64,000 nucleotides of DNA, from NCBI GenBank assembly GCA_038229295.1, contig JBBROO010000003.1, positions 1-64,000 on the forward strand, written 5' to 3'. Each line of letters begins with the position of its first letter. Positions within the stretch are counted from its first letter, which is position 1. The stretch comes from JAJPGZ01 sp038229295. GTDB taxonomy: Bacteria; Verrucomicrobiota; Verrucomicrobiia; Chthoniobacterales; UBA10450. Below, piece after piece: positions 1 through 7,540 of the stretch. Below the pieces are notes generated by a model. It ran no database searches and was not told the DNA's origin. It was given only the letters and a program-made list of their open reading frames with translations. The translations under genes and the position numbers were made by a program.

Positions 1-924
1 CTCAATCCATTTCTTCTCGAGAGCATTTTTCGTCGGACGGTCGTTTTGGTAAAAGACGCCGAAGACGCCTGGGAATGGGAGCTGCGCTAATTTGTACGCG
101 GCCAGCTCGTCGGTGATGTCGTGGCGCAGCTCGTCCTCCGGCGAATTGTCCCACTTTTTTTCGTTGATCACTTCAAAGCTGCCGCCTTTGCGCGGATCGG
201 CTGGGTCGAACACATCCGGGAAAAATTCGACGCATTCGCTTAAACATTCGATGACGGAGAAACCCTGGTGATCCATGGCGCGCTCGATCATCTCGATCAT
301 GTGTTTGACCTGGGTGGCGTGGGTGCGCGCGACGAACGTGGCCCCGGCCGAGATCAATTGCTTCATCGGATTGACCGGCATGTCGATCGCGCCGGTCGGG
401 TCGGTCTTGGATTTGAAACCGATGGGCGACGTGGGCGAGGTCTGCTTCTTCGTTAGGCCATAGACGAAGTTGTCCATGATGAAGTAGGTCAGGTGAATGT
501 TCTTGCGCGCGCCGTGAGTGAGATGGTTGCCGCCGATGGAGAAACCGTCGCCGTCGCCGCCAAAGAGGAAAACGTTCAGGTCGGGCCGGGCCAGGCTGAT
601 GCCGCTGGCGAGCGGGACGGCGCGGCCGTGAATGAAGTGCGCGCCGAAGCCGTTCACGAAATAAGGAAAGCGCGATGAGCAACCGATGCCGGCGAGGGTG
701 ACGATCTTTTCGTGATCGAGCTGGCGTTTCTCGAGGACCTTGTAAAAGGAAGCGAGCACGGCGAAGTCGCCGCAACCGGGACACCACGTCGGGTGATCGG
801 CGGTGATGGCCTTTTTGGTGAGTTTCTCTCTGGGAACTGCAACTGTAGTGGCGGGCGTGCCGCCCGCATTCGCAGCCGACACGGCTGCCGCCACAGAAGA
901 GATTGAATCGTTCGCTTCGCTCAT
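1..924 (-). CDS. korB: 2-oxoacid:ferredoxin oxidoreductase, beta subunit (3' end beyond window)
   Basis: The thiamine-diphosphate subunit of a 2-oxoglutarate/2-oxoacid:ferredoxin oxidoreductase, partner of the KorA encoded upstream. The minus strand stays open for 308 codons from ATG 924 to the window edge. After a low-complexity N-terminus come a CPGCGDF motif (family cysteine motif), a GIGCSSRFPYF stretch and the GDGDGFSIGGNH diphosphate/metal-binding motif typical of KorB. The first ~35 residues (SSVAAAVSAA and following) are encoded by a palindromic dispersed repeat (842-898) and look like a later addition; family proteins usually begin close to the TWCPGCG motif. One copy of the AAGATCGACA motif (925-934) sits directly before the start codon. 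The gene is probably the last of the operon korA-antitoxin-toxin-korB. Confidence 0.93.
   Translation of the reverse strand, partial: MSEANDSISSVAAAVSAANAGGTPATTVAVPREKLTKKAITADHPTWCPGCGDFAVLASFYKVLEKRQLDHEKIVTLAGIGCSSRFPYFVNGFGAHFIHGRAVPLASGISLARPDLNVFLFGGDGDGFSIGGNHLTHGARKNIHLTYFIMDNFVYGLTKKQTSPTSPIGFKSKTDPTGAIDMPVNPMKQLISAGATFVARTHATQVKHMIEMIERAMDHQGFSVIECLSECVEFFPDVFDPADPRKGGSFEVINEKKWDNSPEDELRHDITDELAAYKLAQLPFPGVFGVFYQNDRPTKNALEKKWIE
842..898. repeat. CTGTAGTGGCGG palindromic repeat inside korB 5' end
   Basis: The segment contains CTGTAGTGGCGG, then the palindrome GCGGGCGTGCCGCCCGC, then GCAGCCGACACGGCTGCCGCC. Part of it (CGACACGGC-GCCGCCACAGAAGAG) recurs at about 1688-1711 in the 3' end of korA, so both proteins carry an SSVAAAVSAA stretch. 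The same leader (CTGTAGTGGCGG) starts a separate element at 17339. It behaves like a REP-type mobile palindrome that has been absorbed into coding sequence. Confidence 0.65.
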
Positions 925-955
925 AAGATCGACAGTGTGAGCCACACAGGCGTTT

Positions 956-1270
956 TCATTTGTTAGGGGTTTTACGTTGGCCAAGTTGCTTTCGAATCCA
1001 GCGTGGATCGCGACGCAAATCAAAAATCGCTACAACGAGCGTGTCGTCGGCGTGCTCGCGATAATAAATCCCCAAATGGAAAGTCTTGTTGATCATTCGG
1101 TGGTAGCCGTGATGGCGCGTATGCACGCCGCTGATCTCTGCCAAGCTTGCGAGAGCTGTGAGTACTGAATCCACGCAGTGTTCGCCCCAGCCAGCAGATT
1201 GCGACTCGTAAAATAGGCGCGCTCCTTCCAAATCGTCCGATGCACTGGAGAGAATGATGACATTTTTCAA
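956..1270 (-). CDS. RelE/ParE-family toxin
   Basis: A 104-residue protein of RelE/ParE toxin type, an mRNA interferase or gyrase poison partnered with an antitoxin. It has the size and pattern of the family: an N-terminal helical stretch (SSASDDLEGARLFYESQ), a middle GYHRMINKTFHLGIYYR strand and a C-terminal VVAIFDLRRDPRWIRKQ ending. Its ATG overlaps the stop of the antitoxin gene by 4 bp (1267-1270), so the two are translationally coupled in the usual antitoxin-first order. The pair lies inside the korAB operon. Which target it acts on (ribosome or gyrase) cannot be told from the sequence. Confidence 0.82.
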   Translation of the reverse strand: MKNVIILSSASDDLEGARLFYESQSAGWGEHCVDSVLTALASLAEISGVHTRHHGYHRMINKTFHLGIYYREHADDTLVVAIFDLRRDPRWIRKQLGQRKTPNK

Positions 1271-1500
1271 CGTCCGAAACGTTCCTTCACTTCATCGAGC
1301 GTCAGGAACTTGGCTTTGCCCGAAGCAATTTCCTCTTCGCGGCGCTTCAATTCTTCCGCGTGCCATGCCGGCGATTCGACTTCGCTTTCGTCAATTGATT
1401 CCCAGAGCCACATTGCGAGCTGAATGCGGTCTTTGTTCGTTAGCCGTGATAGCTCCTGTTTAATTTCGGACACGCTCATAGGATCGACATCTTCATTCAT
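1267..1500 (-). CDS. Addiction-module component (PF09720-type antitoxin)
   Basis: A 77-residue acidic protein resembling the 'putative addiction module component' family. It has an N-terminal helix (SVSEIKQELSRLTNKDRIQLAMWLWESI), a central SPAWHAEELKRREEEIASGKAKFLTLDEVKERF segment and a short C-terminus. This layout is typical of antitoxins paired with RelE/ParE toxins. The gene starts at ATG 1500, overlapping the korA stop by 4 bp (ATGA at 1497-1500), and its own stop overlaps the toxin start by 4 bp. Its expression should therefore depend on korA translation unless an internal promoter exists; none is evident. Confidence 0.82.
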   Translation of the reverse strand: MNEDVDPMSVSEIKQELSRLTNKDRIQLAMWLWESIDESEVESPAWHAEELKRREEEIASGKAKFLTLDEVKERFGR

Positions 1501-3614
1501 CCCAGTCCTTGCTCTACCGTCGCGTTCTCGGTTTCGGTTTCCCGCGTCTCATTAGACCCGGATGAAGCGCGGGCCGCTTCGCTGCCGGGTTTGGTCGGTG
1601 TGTTATCGCCGGCGCGATCGGACGCGCTGGAAACTTTCGACTCGGCACGGTCAGTTGCGGCCATTGTGCCGGGGTCTTTCGGTGCGGCCGACACGGCCGC
1701 CGCCACAGAAGAGGAGTCCGAGCCGGACGGGCGATTGGCAGAAGAACCGTTCCTGGATGTTTTTATCTCGGCGAAAGTGCGGCCGTTGAAGACGCGCTCT
1801 AGAATTTCTTTTACGCGATAGGTGAGACCGTCGGTCTTGGTCAGGCTCTCGATCTTCGGTTCGCAATAGCGCGCCCGCAAAATGGTGGCGAGCTGGCCGA
1901 ACCCATAAACGCCCTGGTCGTTCATCTCGACAACGACGATGCGTTTAAATTGCGCGAAGATTTTTTCCATTCCGTTAGGCAACGGATGGATGTGGCGCAG
2001 ATGAATGGCCGCGATTTTCTCGCCGTGCTTGCGCGCAAGTTTCACCGCGTCGTGGATCGGGCCGTAGGTCGATCCCCAACCTACGAGCAACGTGTCGCCG
2101 CTTTCGTCGCCGTAAATTTCCGGCACCGGCAATTCTTCGGCGAGCTTTTGCAATTTGGCGCGGCGCTTCGCCGTCATGGCCATGTGCAACTTCGGGCTGC
2201 CGGTCGGATGGCCGTGCTCATCGTGCTCGAGACCGGTCACGAGCGGATATTTTCCGTCGAGCATGCGCGTGCCGGGCGGGACGTGTTGCGTGATGCGCTC
2301 GAGATCGTACGGCTTGAATCCACCTTCGCGCGGCGTGAGATCCGGTTTCGGATCGATCATTAAACTCGGGAGATCGGGTTCGTCGAATGCCTCGATGCGC
2401 GTGGCCAGCGAGGTGTCGCTCAAAATAAAAACCGGGCAGCTGTATTTGCGCGCGATCTTCGCCGCTTCGATCGCGATGTAGAAACAATCCTCCACGGTGG
2501 CGGCGGCGAGAACAACACGCGGGCTATCGCCGTGTCCCCCGTAAATCGCCTGATGCAGATCGCTTTGCTCGACATTGGTCGGCAACCCGGTGCTCGGCCC
2601 GCCGCGCTGCACATTAATAATAATGAGCGGGATCTCCGCCATCGACGCCCAGCCGATCGCCTCCGTCTTGAGCGAAATTCCCGGGCCGGCGCTGCCGGTG
2701 ACGGCGAGATAACCGGAATAGGAAAAGCCGAGCGTTAATGAGACCGCGCCGAGTTCATCCTCGGCCTGCACAAAAATGCCGCCGTATTTCGGGAACTCGC
2801 GCCGCAACGTTTCCATGACCGACGACCAGGGCGTGATCGGATAACCGGCGCCGTAGCGCACCCCCGCGGCGATCAATCCATAAGCGAGTGCCTGATTCCC
2901 ATCCATCGTGATCTGCGCCCGCCCGCCCACCTTGTCGATCTTTTCAAACTCATAGCGCTTCGCGAGCAGGTTACCGACCGGATACGCGTAGCCCGCGGTG
3001 AACGCCATGATGGCGGTGTTGACGATGCTCTCATCTTTGCCGGCAAATTTTTCCTTGATCAACGTCGTCAGCTTCTCGACATCGAGATGGAAAATTTTCG
3101 CGATCAATCCGAGCACGAAAATATTTTTGCCTTTGTCCTTGGCCGTTCCGCCGAGCGCCTCAACCGTTAGGCCGGTAATCGGAACGCCGAGATAAAGGAA
3201 ACGTTTGTCATCGAGATTCGGCTCGACGTTGTCCGAATCGTAAAGAAGCACGCCGCCTTCTTTCAGGAAATCGATGTGGTCCTGGTAACTGTGTTGATAA
3301 AACGCGACTAGGAAATCGGCTTCATCGCCGGCCGAGAGCACTTCGCCCGTGCCCATGCGCACTTGAAAGATCGACGGTCCGCCCGAGATCGTGGACGGGA
3401 TCGTCATGTAAGTCATGACATCCTGGTCGCTGCGTCCGGCGAGACGCGCGAGAAAGGCGCCGGCCGATTGAATTCCGTCCTGCGAATTTCCAGCAAGGCG
3501 AATGACGGCGTCGTCGATATTTTCCGGACGCAAATCGGCGCGATCGGGCCCTGTCATCGCGGCAGCGGGGCCGTGCGAAGGGCTGGATTCGGTGTTAAGC
3601 GAGATGGGATCCAC
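1497..3614 (-). CDS. korA: 2-oxoacid:ferredoxin oxidoreductase, fused gamma-alpha subunit
   Basis: The 705-residue subunit that combines the gamma domain (about residues 35-230, AGRSDQDVMTYMTIPSTISGGPS onward) with the alpha pyruvate-ferredoxin-oxidoreductase-type domain (from about 235, GNQALAYGLIAAGVRYGAGYPITPWSS). Together with KorB it oxidatively decarboxylates a 2-oxoacid, most likely 2-oxoglutarate, and reduces ferredoxin. The last ~95 residues are a Ser/Ala/Thr-rich tail absent from typical members and partly encoded by a dispersed repeat (about 1688-1711). The start is GTG at 3614; a downstream ATG (residue 20) is possible, because no clear ribosome-binding site separates them. It heads the operon with the toxin-antitoxin pair and korB. 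Confidence 0.92.
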   Translation of the reverse strand: MDPISLNTESSPSHGPAAAMTGPDRADLRPENIDDAVIRLAGNSQDGIQSAGAFLARLAGRSDQDVMTYMTIPSTISGGPSIFQVRMGTGEVLSAGDEADFLVAFYQHSYQDHIDFLKEGGVLLYDSDNVEPNLDDKRFLYLGVPITGLTVEALGGTAKDKGKNIFVLGLIAKIFHLDVEKLTTLIKEKFAGKDESIVNTAIMAFTAGYAYPVGNLLAKRYEFEKIDKVGGRAQITMDGNQALAYGLIAAGVRYGAGYPITPWSSVMETLRREFPKYGGIFVQAEDELGAVSLTLGFSYSGYLAVTGSAGPGISLKTEAIGWASMAEIPLIIINVQRGGPSTGLPTNVEQSDLHQAIYGGHGDSPRVVLAAATVEDCFYIAIEAAKIARKYSCPVFILSDTSLATRIEAFDEPDLPSLMIDPKPDLTPREGGFKPYDLERITQHVPPGTRMLDGKYPLVTGLEHDEHGHPTGSPKLHMAMTAKRRAKLQKLAEELPVPEIYGDESGDTLLVGWGSTYGPIHDAVKLARKHGEKIAAIHLRHIHPLPNGMEKIFAQFKRIVVVEMNDQGVYGFGQLATILRARYCEPKIESLTKTDGLTYRVKEILERVFNGRTFAEIKTSRNGSSANRPSGSDSSSVAAAVSAAPKDPGTMAATDRAESKVSSASDRAGDNTPTKPGSEAARASSGSNETRETETENATVEQGLG

Positions 3615-3702
3615 GCAGTCAGCACACTAACAAAATCACGGCACGAATCCACCGGCAATATTCACGCTTGTGCCAGAGCAAAGCCGGAAGAAAAGTATCC
3701 TT

Positions 3703-3996
3703 ATGAAGAAAACAATCGTGTTGGCGGTCGTAACGTCATTCGTCTTTGCCATGTCTGCGTCAGCGTTGGAACCGCTCATGCACATTAAAGATATGCATCT
3801 GGGGAAAGCAATGCAGCTCTTGGATCAGGCGCGCAGCGAGGTGCAGCAGGCGTCCAGCGTCAACGCCGGCGGCGAAAAGGCGCAAGCCATACAGGCGATC
3901 AACTCGGCCATCGCTCACTTGAAGATGGCGGAGAAGAAAGACTTCAAGAAAGACAAAAAATACGACAAGAAACACCCCGGGAACGGTCCGGCGTAA
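3703..3996 (+). CDS. Small secreted protein, lysine-rich C-terminus
   Basis: A 97-residue protein with a clear signal peptide (MKKTIVLAVVTSFVFAMSASA). A helical mature region contains Gln and Ala repeats (KAMQLLDQARSEVQQASS, AIQAINSAIAHLKMAEKK), and the protein ends in a Lys-rich tail (KKDFKKDKKYDKKHPG). The start was placed at ATG 3703 because the signal peptide begins there and GGAAGAAAAG lies about 10 bp upstream. I do not recognise a named family; the helical pattern resembles small periplasmic helical-hairpin proteins. It is divergent from korA (start 3614) and convergent with the YciF-like gene. Confidence 0.72.
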   Translation: MKKTIVLAVVTSFVFAMSASALEPLMHIKDMHLGKAMQLLDQARSEVQQASSVNAGGEKAQAIQAINSAIAHLKMAEKKDFKKDKKYDKKHPGNGPA

Positions 3997-4043
3997 CGGA
4001 AGAAATTCTTTTTCGAGGAGGGGCCAGCTGCTCGAGATTGTGG

Positions 4044-4079
4044 GCGCAAGATCGACAAGAAGAGATGTCGATCTTGCGC
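4044..4079. terminator. Bidirectional hairpin made of two inverted AAGATCGACA motifs
   Basis: GCGCAAGATCGACA (4044-4057) and its exact reverse complement TGTCGATCTTGCGC (4066-4079) form a perfect 14-bp stem with an 8-nt loop (AGAAGAGA). It lies between the stop codons of two convergent genes (3996 and 4099). There is no strong U tract. In Neisseria and Haemophilus, paired inverted uptake sequences act as terminators in this same position, so a bidirectional terminator role is a reasonable inference. Confidence 0.8.
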
Positions 4080-4098
4080 GGCATGGCCGCACCCGCCG

Positions 4099-4671
4099 CT
4101 ATTTGCCTTTAATCTTGCGCACGATGCTGCTGAGCGCGCCGCCCACGCCCTTCGATTCTTCCTTCTTGGCCGACTTTTTTTTCTTCTTCGCGCGCAAGTT
4201 GATCACCGACCGCGCCAGCTTGGTCAGCTTTTTGTCGGCCGCTCCTTCTTCACGCAGCGTGATGTCTAATTGCTTCGCGCCGCTCTTATCGCCTAACAAC
4301 TGCGCGTAGGTCCGAGCGCAACCGTAGCCCGCGATTTCATAATGCTCGACGCGTTGCGCCGCGGCGATGAGCCCGGCATCGCGCACTTCGTCTTCCGCAT
4401 CCTCCTTCACCATCTTGTCGCCTTCCTTGATGAGGCCTTCCATCCCTTCGCACTTCGGCCCGCGCGCCAATTCGTCGAGGTTCTTCAAAATGTTTTCCAA
4501 TCGTTTCACATGCCGCTTCGTCTGCTCGAGATGCTGATTGAACGCGCCGCCGAGCTGCCGGTTCTTCGCCGCCTTCGCCATTTTCGGCAGCGCGCTAACG
4601 AGTTGCTTCTCCGCGCTGTGAAGATCTTTCAGTTCGTGAATGTACAAATCTCTGAGTGTTTCCAGTTCCAT
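4099..4671 (-). CDS. YciE/YciF (DUF892) ferritin-like protein
   Basis: A 190-residue protein of the DUF892/YciF ferritin-like family, stress-associated four-helix bundles. The opening ETLRDLYIHELKDLHSAEKQLVSALPKMAKAA is the family's N-terminal helix, with carboxylates and His in metal-ligand positions. The second pair of helices includes AAQRVEHYEIAGYGCARTYAQLLGD (E/H ligands). The C-terminal ~30 residues are Lys-rich (RAKKKKKSAKK) and not part of the fold; they may contact DNA or acidic surfaces (inference). It is convergent with the small secreted gene and divergent from the DUF2891 gene. Confidence 0.88.
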   Translation of the reverse strand: MELETLRDLYIHELKDLHSAEKQLVSALPKMAKAAKNRQLGGAFNQHLEQTKRHVKRLENILKNLDELARGPKCEGMEGLIKEGDKMVKEDAEDEVRDAGLIAAAQRVEHYEIAGYGCARTYAQLLGDKSGAKQLDITLREEGAADKKLTKLARSVINLRAKKKKKSAKKEESKGVGGALSSIVRKIKGK

Positions 4672-4727
4672 GATAAAAGTGAATCGCGCGTGCGCGGGAG
4701 CTTGGCCTTCGCCTATATTTGGTGAAG

Positions 4728-5828
4728 ATGAAATCGCTTTTCTGCGTGTTGCTTACGCTTTGCTTTTCCACGATCGCGGCGCGGGCAGATTCTTCCGAAT
4801 TCGATGTCGCGGTCGCCGATCGCTTCGCGCGGCTCGCCCTCGCTTGCGTCGGGAAAGAATATCCGAACAAGATTAGTCATGTCCTGAATAGCGATGTCGA
4901 TGTTGCGCCGCCGCGAAAATTAACGCCCGCATTTTGTGGATGCTACGATTGGCATTCGTCCGTCCACGGTCATTGGCTCCTCGTTAGGCTGGTGCGCACC
5001 TTTCCGGAGGCGGCCTTCGCTGCCGATGCTCGCGCGGCCTTGCAGAAAAGCCTGACACCAGAGAATCTGAAACAGGAGGCGACGTATCTTCGCGGCGAAG
5101 GGCGCGCCAGTTTCGAACGGCCCTACGGCTTGAGCTGGCTGCTGCAACTTTGCGCTGAGTTGCGTGAGTGGGGCGATCCACAAGCGCGGGCATGGTCCGC
5201 GAATCTAAAACCAATTGAAGACGCAGCGGTCGAGCGGCTGAGCAAATGGTTGCCGAAACTTTCGCATCCGGTTCGCATCGGCGAGCACGACCAAACCGCG
5301 TTCGGACTTGGCCTGATGCTCGATTATGCGCGCAAGATCGACAATCAATCGTTCGCGAATCTGATCACAGATTCAGCGCGAAAGTTTTTTCGCAACGACA
5401 AGAATTGTCCGCTCGCCTACGAACCTTCGGGCGAAGATTTCCTTTCGCCTTCACTCGGCGAAGCGGATTTGATGCGGCGCATTCTGCCGCCGGACGAGTT
5501 CGCGAAGTGGTTGAAAGAGTTCATGCCGCAAATTCCGGCAAGATCGACAGTCGACTGGTTGCCGGTTGCAGTTTCAACGGACCCGAGCGACCCCAAACTT
5601 GCTCATCTCGACGGGCTGAATCTGAGCCGCGCGTGGATGTTGGAAGGAATTATTTCGGCGTTGCCGGCGAATGATGCCCGGCGCGGTGCGCTCAAAGCAG
5701 CGGCGGATGCGCATCGTCGCGCCGGTCTCGCCGCCGTGACCGGCGAGCATTACGAAGGTGGACACTGGCTCGGCAGTTTTGCCGTTTACCTAACGACAAA
5801 GCGCGGTATTCAAACCACGCCGAGATGA
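4728..5828 (+). CDS. DUF2891-family secreted protein
   Basis: About 366 residues with a signal peptide (MKSLFCVLLTLCFSTIAARA). The body matches the DUF2891 pattern: FCGCYDWHSSVHGHWLLVR near the N-terminus, FERPYGLSWLLQLCAEL, HDQTAFGLGLMLDYAR, EPSGEDFLSPSLGEADLMRR and EGGHWLGSFAVYLTT at the end. The conserved His/Asp/Glu suggest an alpha/alpha-barrel-like enzyme, but no reaction is established. ATG 4728 was chosen as it starts the signal peptide; GTG 4722 and TTG 4719 are alternatives. Two AAGATCGACA copies lie inside (5334 coding KID; 5540). The gene is convergent with the GH25 gene; another motif copy (5832) fills the 24-bp gap. Confidence 0.78.
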   Translation: MKSLFCVLLTLCFSTIAARADSSEFDVAVADRFARLALACVGKEYPNKISHVLNSDVDVAPPRKLTPAFCGCYDWHSSVHGHWLLVRLVRTFPEAAFAADARAALQKSLTPENLKQEATYLRGEGRASFERPYGLSWLLQLCAELREWGDPQARAWSANLKPIEDAAVERLSKWLPKLSHPVRIGEHDQTAFGLGLMLDYARKIDNQSFANLITDSARKFFRNDKNCPLAYEPSGEDFLSPSLGEADLMRRILPPDEFAKWLKEFMPQIPARSTVDWLPVAVSTDPSDPKLAHLDGLNLSRAWMLEGIISALPANDARRGALKAAADAHRRAGLAAVTGEHYEGGHWLGSFAVYLTTKRGIQTTPR

Positions 5829-5852
5829 AGATGTCGATCTTCGCGCGGAATT

Positions 5853-6614
5853 TTATCCGTTAGGCCGCCAGGCGTTCTCCTGCCAGAAATTTTCCAGGGT
5901 GGCGTTGGTGCCGCGAAAAATATTTCGCTCGGCTTTGCGAATGTTGGCCACGCTTTTCGGGTACATCGCCCGCGGACGCAGATCGCATTTGCCGTCACCG
6001 GTGTATTGCCAGAGTCGCCACTGACTCCACGGCGAAGTGTTGCGCGGTTCGAAATGATAATTCGCCACCCACAGCCAGCAGTTACTGAGCGAACGCCGCG
6101 CGCTCGCGGACGCGCCGCCGAGCATTTGCGCGATCCGATATTCGCTCATGTAAACGCCGGGATATTTTCCGGTCCGCTCGTGGACGCGCTCGACAAACGC
6201 CGCCGCCTGGTTCGTTCCCATCGTGCCTCCGGGATAGTGGCCGTTTTTTTCGAAATCGAGAACGAGCAACACCGACGCCGGCCGCTCCTCGGGATTTGTG
6301 TGCGGCAGGGATGATGACACCACGCTGAGAAAATGGTCGGCCTGCCGGATTGGATCGGTCGCATCGGCGAAATGATAAGCGCCCCAGAGCAATCCGGCCC
6401 GCATCGCCTGCTCCTGGCGCGCGCGATAATAAGCGTCGCGATCGAACCGCGGATAAGTCGCTTCGTGAATCACGGCGACAACGCCTTCGTTTTTCATGGC
6501 CACGAAATCCGGACGCATCAAATCGTAGTGCGAAAGATTGACCACGTTGTTCGAAGCGAATCCGCAAACTGGCAGCGCGAATAGGAACAGACCGCGCAAG
6601 ATCGACATCTTCAT
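5853..6614 (-). CDS. GH25-type lysozyme-like secreted protein
   Basis: A 253-residue protein of glycoside hydrolase 25 (Chalaropsis lysozyme) type, which cleaves peptidoglycan glycan strands. The signal peptide is MKMSILRGLFLFALPVCGFA. The mature part starts with VVNLSHYD (family N-terminal strand; many members carry D in DxS, here NLS) and continues with FVAMKNEGVVAVIHEATYPRFD and WGAYHFADATDP. The catalytic DxE is seen as LVLDFEKN, and a later Trp-rich end is WVANYHFEP...WRLWQYTGDG. The MSIL of the signal peptide is encoded by an AAGATCGACA motif (6598). Activity is plausible, but the first Asp position is substituted. Confidence 0.78.
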   Translation of the reverse strand: MKMSILRGLFLFALPVCGFASNNVVNLSHYDLMRPDFVAMKNEGVVAVIHEATYPRFDRDAYYRARQEQAMRAGLLWGAYHFADATDPIRQADHFLSVVSSSLPHTNPEERPASVLLVLDFEKNGHYPGGTMGTNQAAAFVERVHERTGKYPGVYMSEYRIAQMLGGASASARRSLSNCWLWVANYHFEPRNTSPWSQWRLWQYTGDGKCDLRPRAMYPKSVANIRKAERNIFRGTNATLENFWQENAWRPNG

Positions 6615-6658
6615 CTGGCCGACTTTGCGCAGAGTCGCCGCGCTGACAAGCAGTTCGT

Positions 6659-7540
6659 TCAGCGCGGATGTGCCGGCAGCGGTTTGTCGCTCTTAATAAT
6701 ATCCGCTTCCGGCGTCAGCTTCGAGGCTTTGCCGCTAAAAATGAGCCGATTCGGTTTTTCCCCTAACGATTCCACCAGCGCTTTCGCGTGTGTGCTGATG
6801 ACTTTGAGATTCAATAATGTCACGTGCAATTCTTTCAATTGCTCCTGGACCTGTTTGTCGGTCGAACCGATGAAGCTATTGGCCGTGCCGAGAAATCCGC
6901 CGGCTTGCGTTTCGATGTCGCCCAAACCTTTGGCGACAGTCTGCAATTGGTCGATGTCGATCTTGAGCGAATCGAGCAGCGGCGAAATCTTCGGCATGAA
7001 ATCGTCCAGGTCGCCTTTCAAATCGGTGACCGTTCCCGTCAGAGTGTCGATCAACCGGTTCGCGTTTTCAAAAAGCGGTCCGGCGGCCGCCGTGATTTGT
7101 TCGATGCCGTAGGACGGATGTCCTTCGATCGACGCATTGTTGGCCAGCGTTTTGCCGCCGGGCGTTCCGGCCGAGAGCGCGACGAATTTCGGCGCGAGGA
7201 GTGTGTCCGCGCTCAACGTCGCCTCGACATCGACCGGCAACGGCGGAATTCCTTCATCGAGTTCGACCTTCACCACGACGGCGTCACGTTTGTTTGTCGA
7301 TCTTGCACGCTCGTTAGCCGTCAGGTGCCGCATGGCGATGACGCGGCCGGCCGGCGCGCCGGCATAACGCACTTCCGAGTGCACTTTAATACCGGTCACG
7401 TCTTCATACATGACCTGCAAAGTGCGCGTCGGCTTTTGTAATCGATAACCCGAAAGTGCGAACGTCAGCGCCGCGAGCAAGATCACGCTGCAAACGATGA
7501 CCGATAGTGCGACCAGATAGTCCGAGAAATTTTTTTTCAT
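6659..7540 (-). CDS. mlaD: MlaD/MCE-domain lipid transport protein
   Basis: A 293-residue substrate-binding component of an Mla-type phospholipid ABC transporter. It has one N-terminal transmembrane helix (DYLVALSVIVCSVILLAALTFAL) followed by the MCE domain (residues ~40-125: VMYEDVTGIKVHSEVRYAGAPAGRV...LSADTLLAPKFVALSAG). A helical region (~145-260, NRLIDTLTGTVTDLKGDL...) probably forms the periplasmic tunnel or coiled coil. It is the last gene of mlaE-mlaF-mlaD, and its ATG overlaps the mlaF stop by 4 bp (7537-7540). Two motif copies encode SLKIDID (6955) and the TNKRD region (7295). Confidence 0.92.
   Translation of the reverse strand: MKKNFSDYLVALSVIVCSVILLAALTFALSGYRLQKPTRTLQVMYEDVTGIKVHSEVRYAGAPAGRVIAMRHLTANERARSTNKRDAVVVKVELDEGIPPLPVDVEATLSADTLLAPKFVALSAGTPGGKTLANNASIEGHPSYGIEQITAAAGPLFENANRLIDTLTGTVTDLKGDLDDFMPKISPLLDSLKIDIDQLQTVAKGLGDIETQAGGFLGTANSFIGSTDKQVQEQLKELHVTLLNLKVISTHAKALVESLGEKPNRLIFSGKASKLTPEADIIKSDKPLPAHPR

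Noticed and set aside
5827..5842. GAAGAT-GTCG-ATCTTC as a terminator between DUF2891 and GH25 genes
   Set aside because: Only a 6-bp stem that arises from the motif itself plus flanking GA; kept only as a motif copy.
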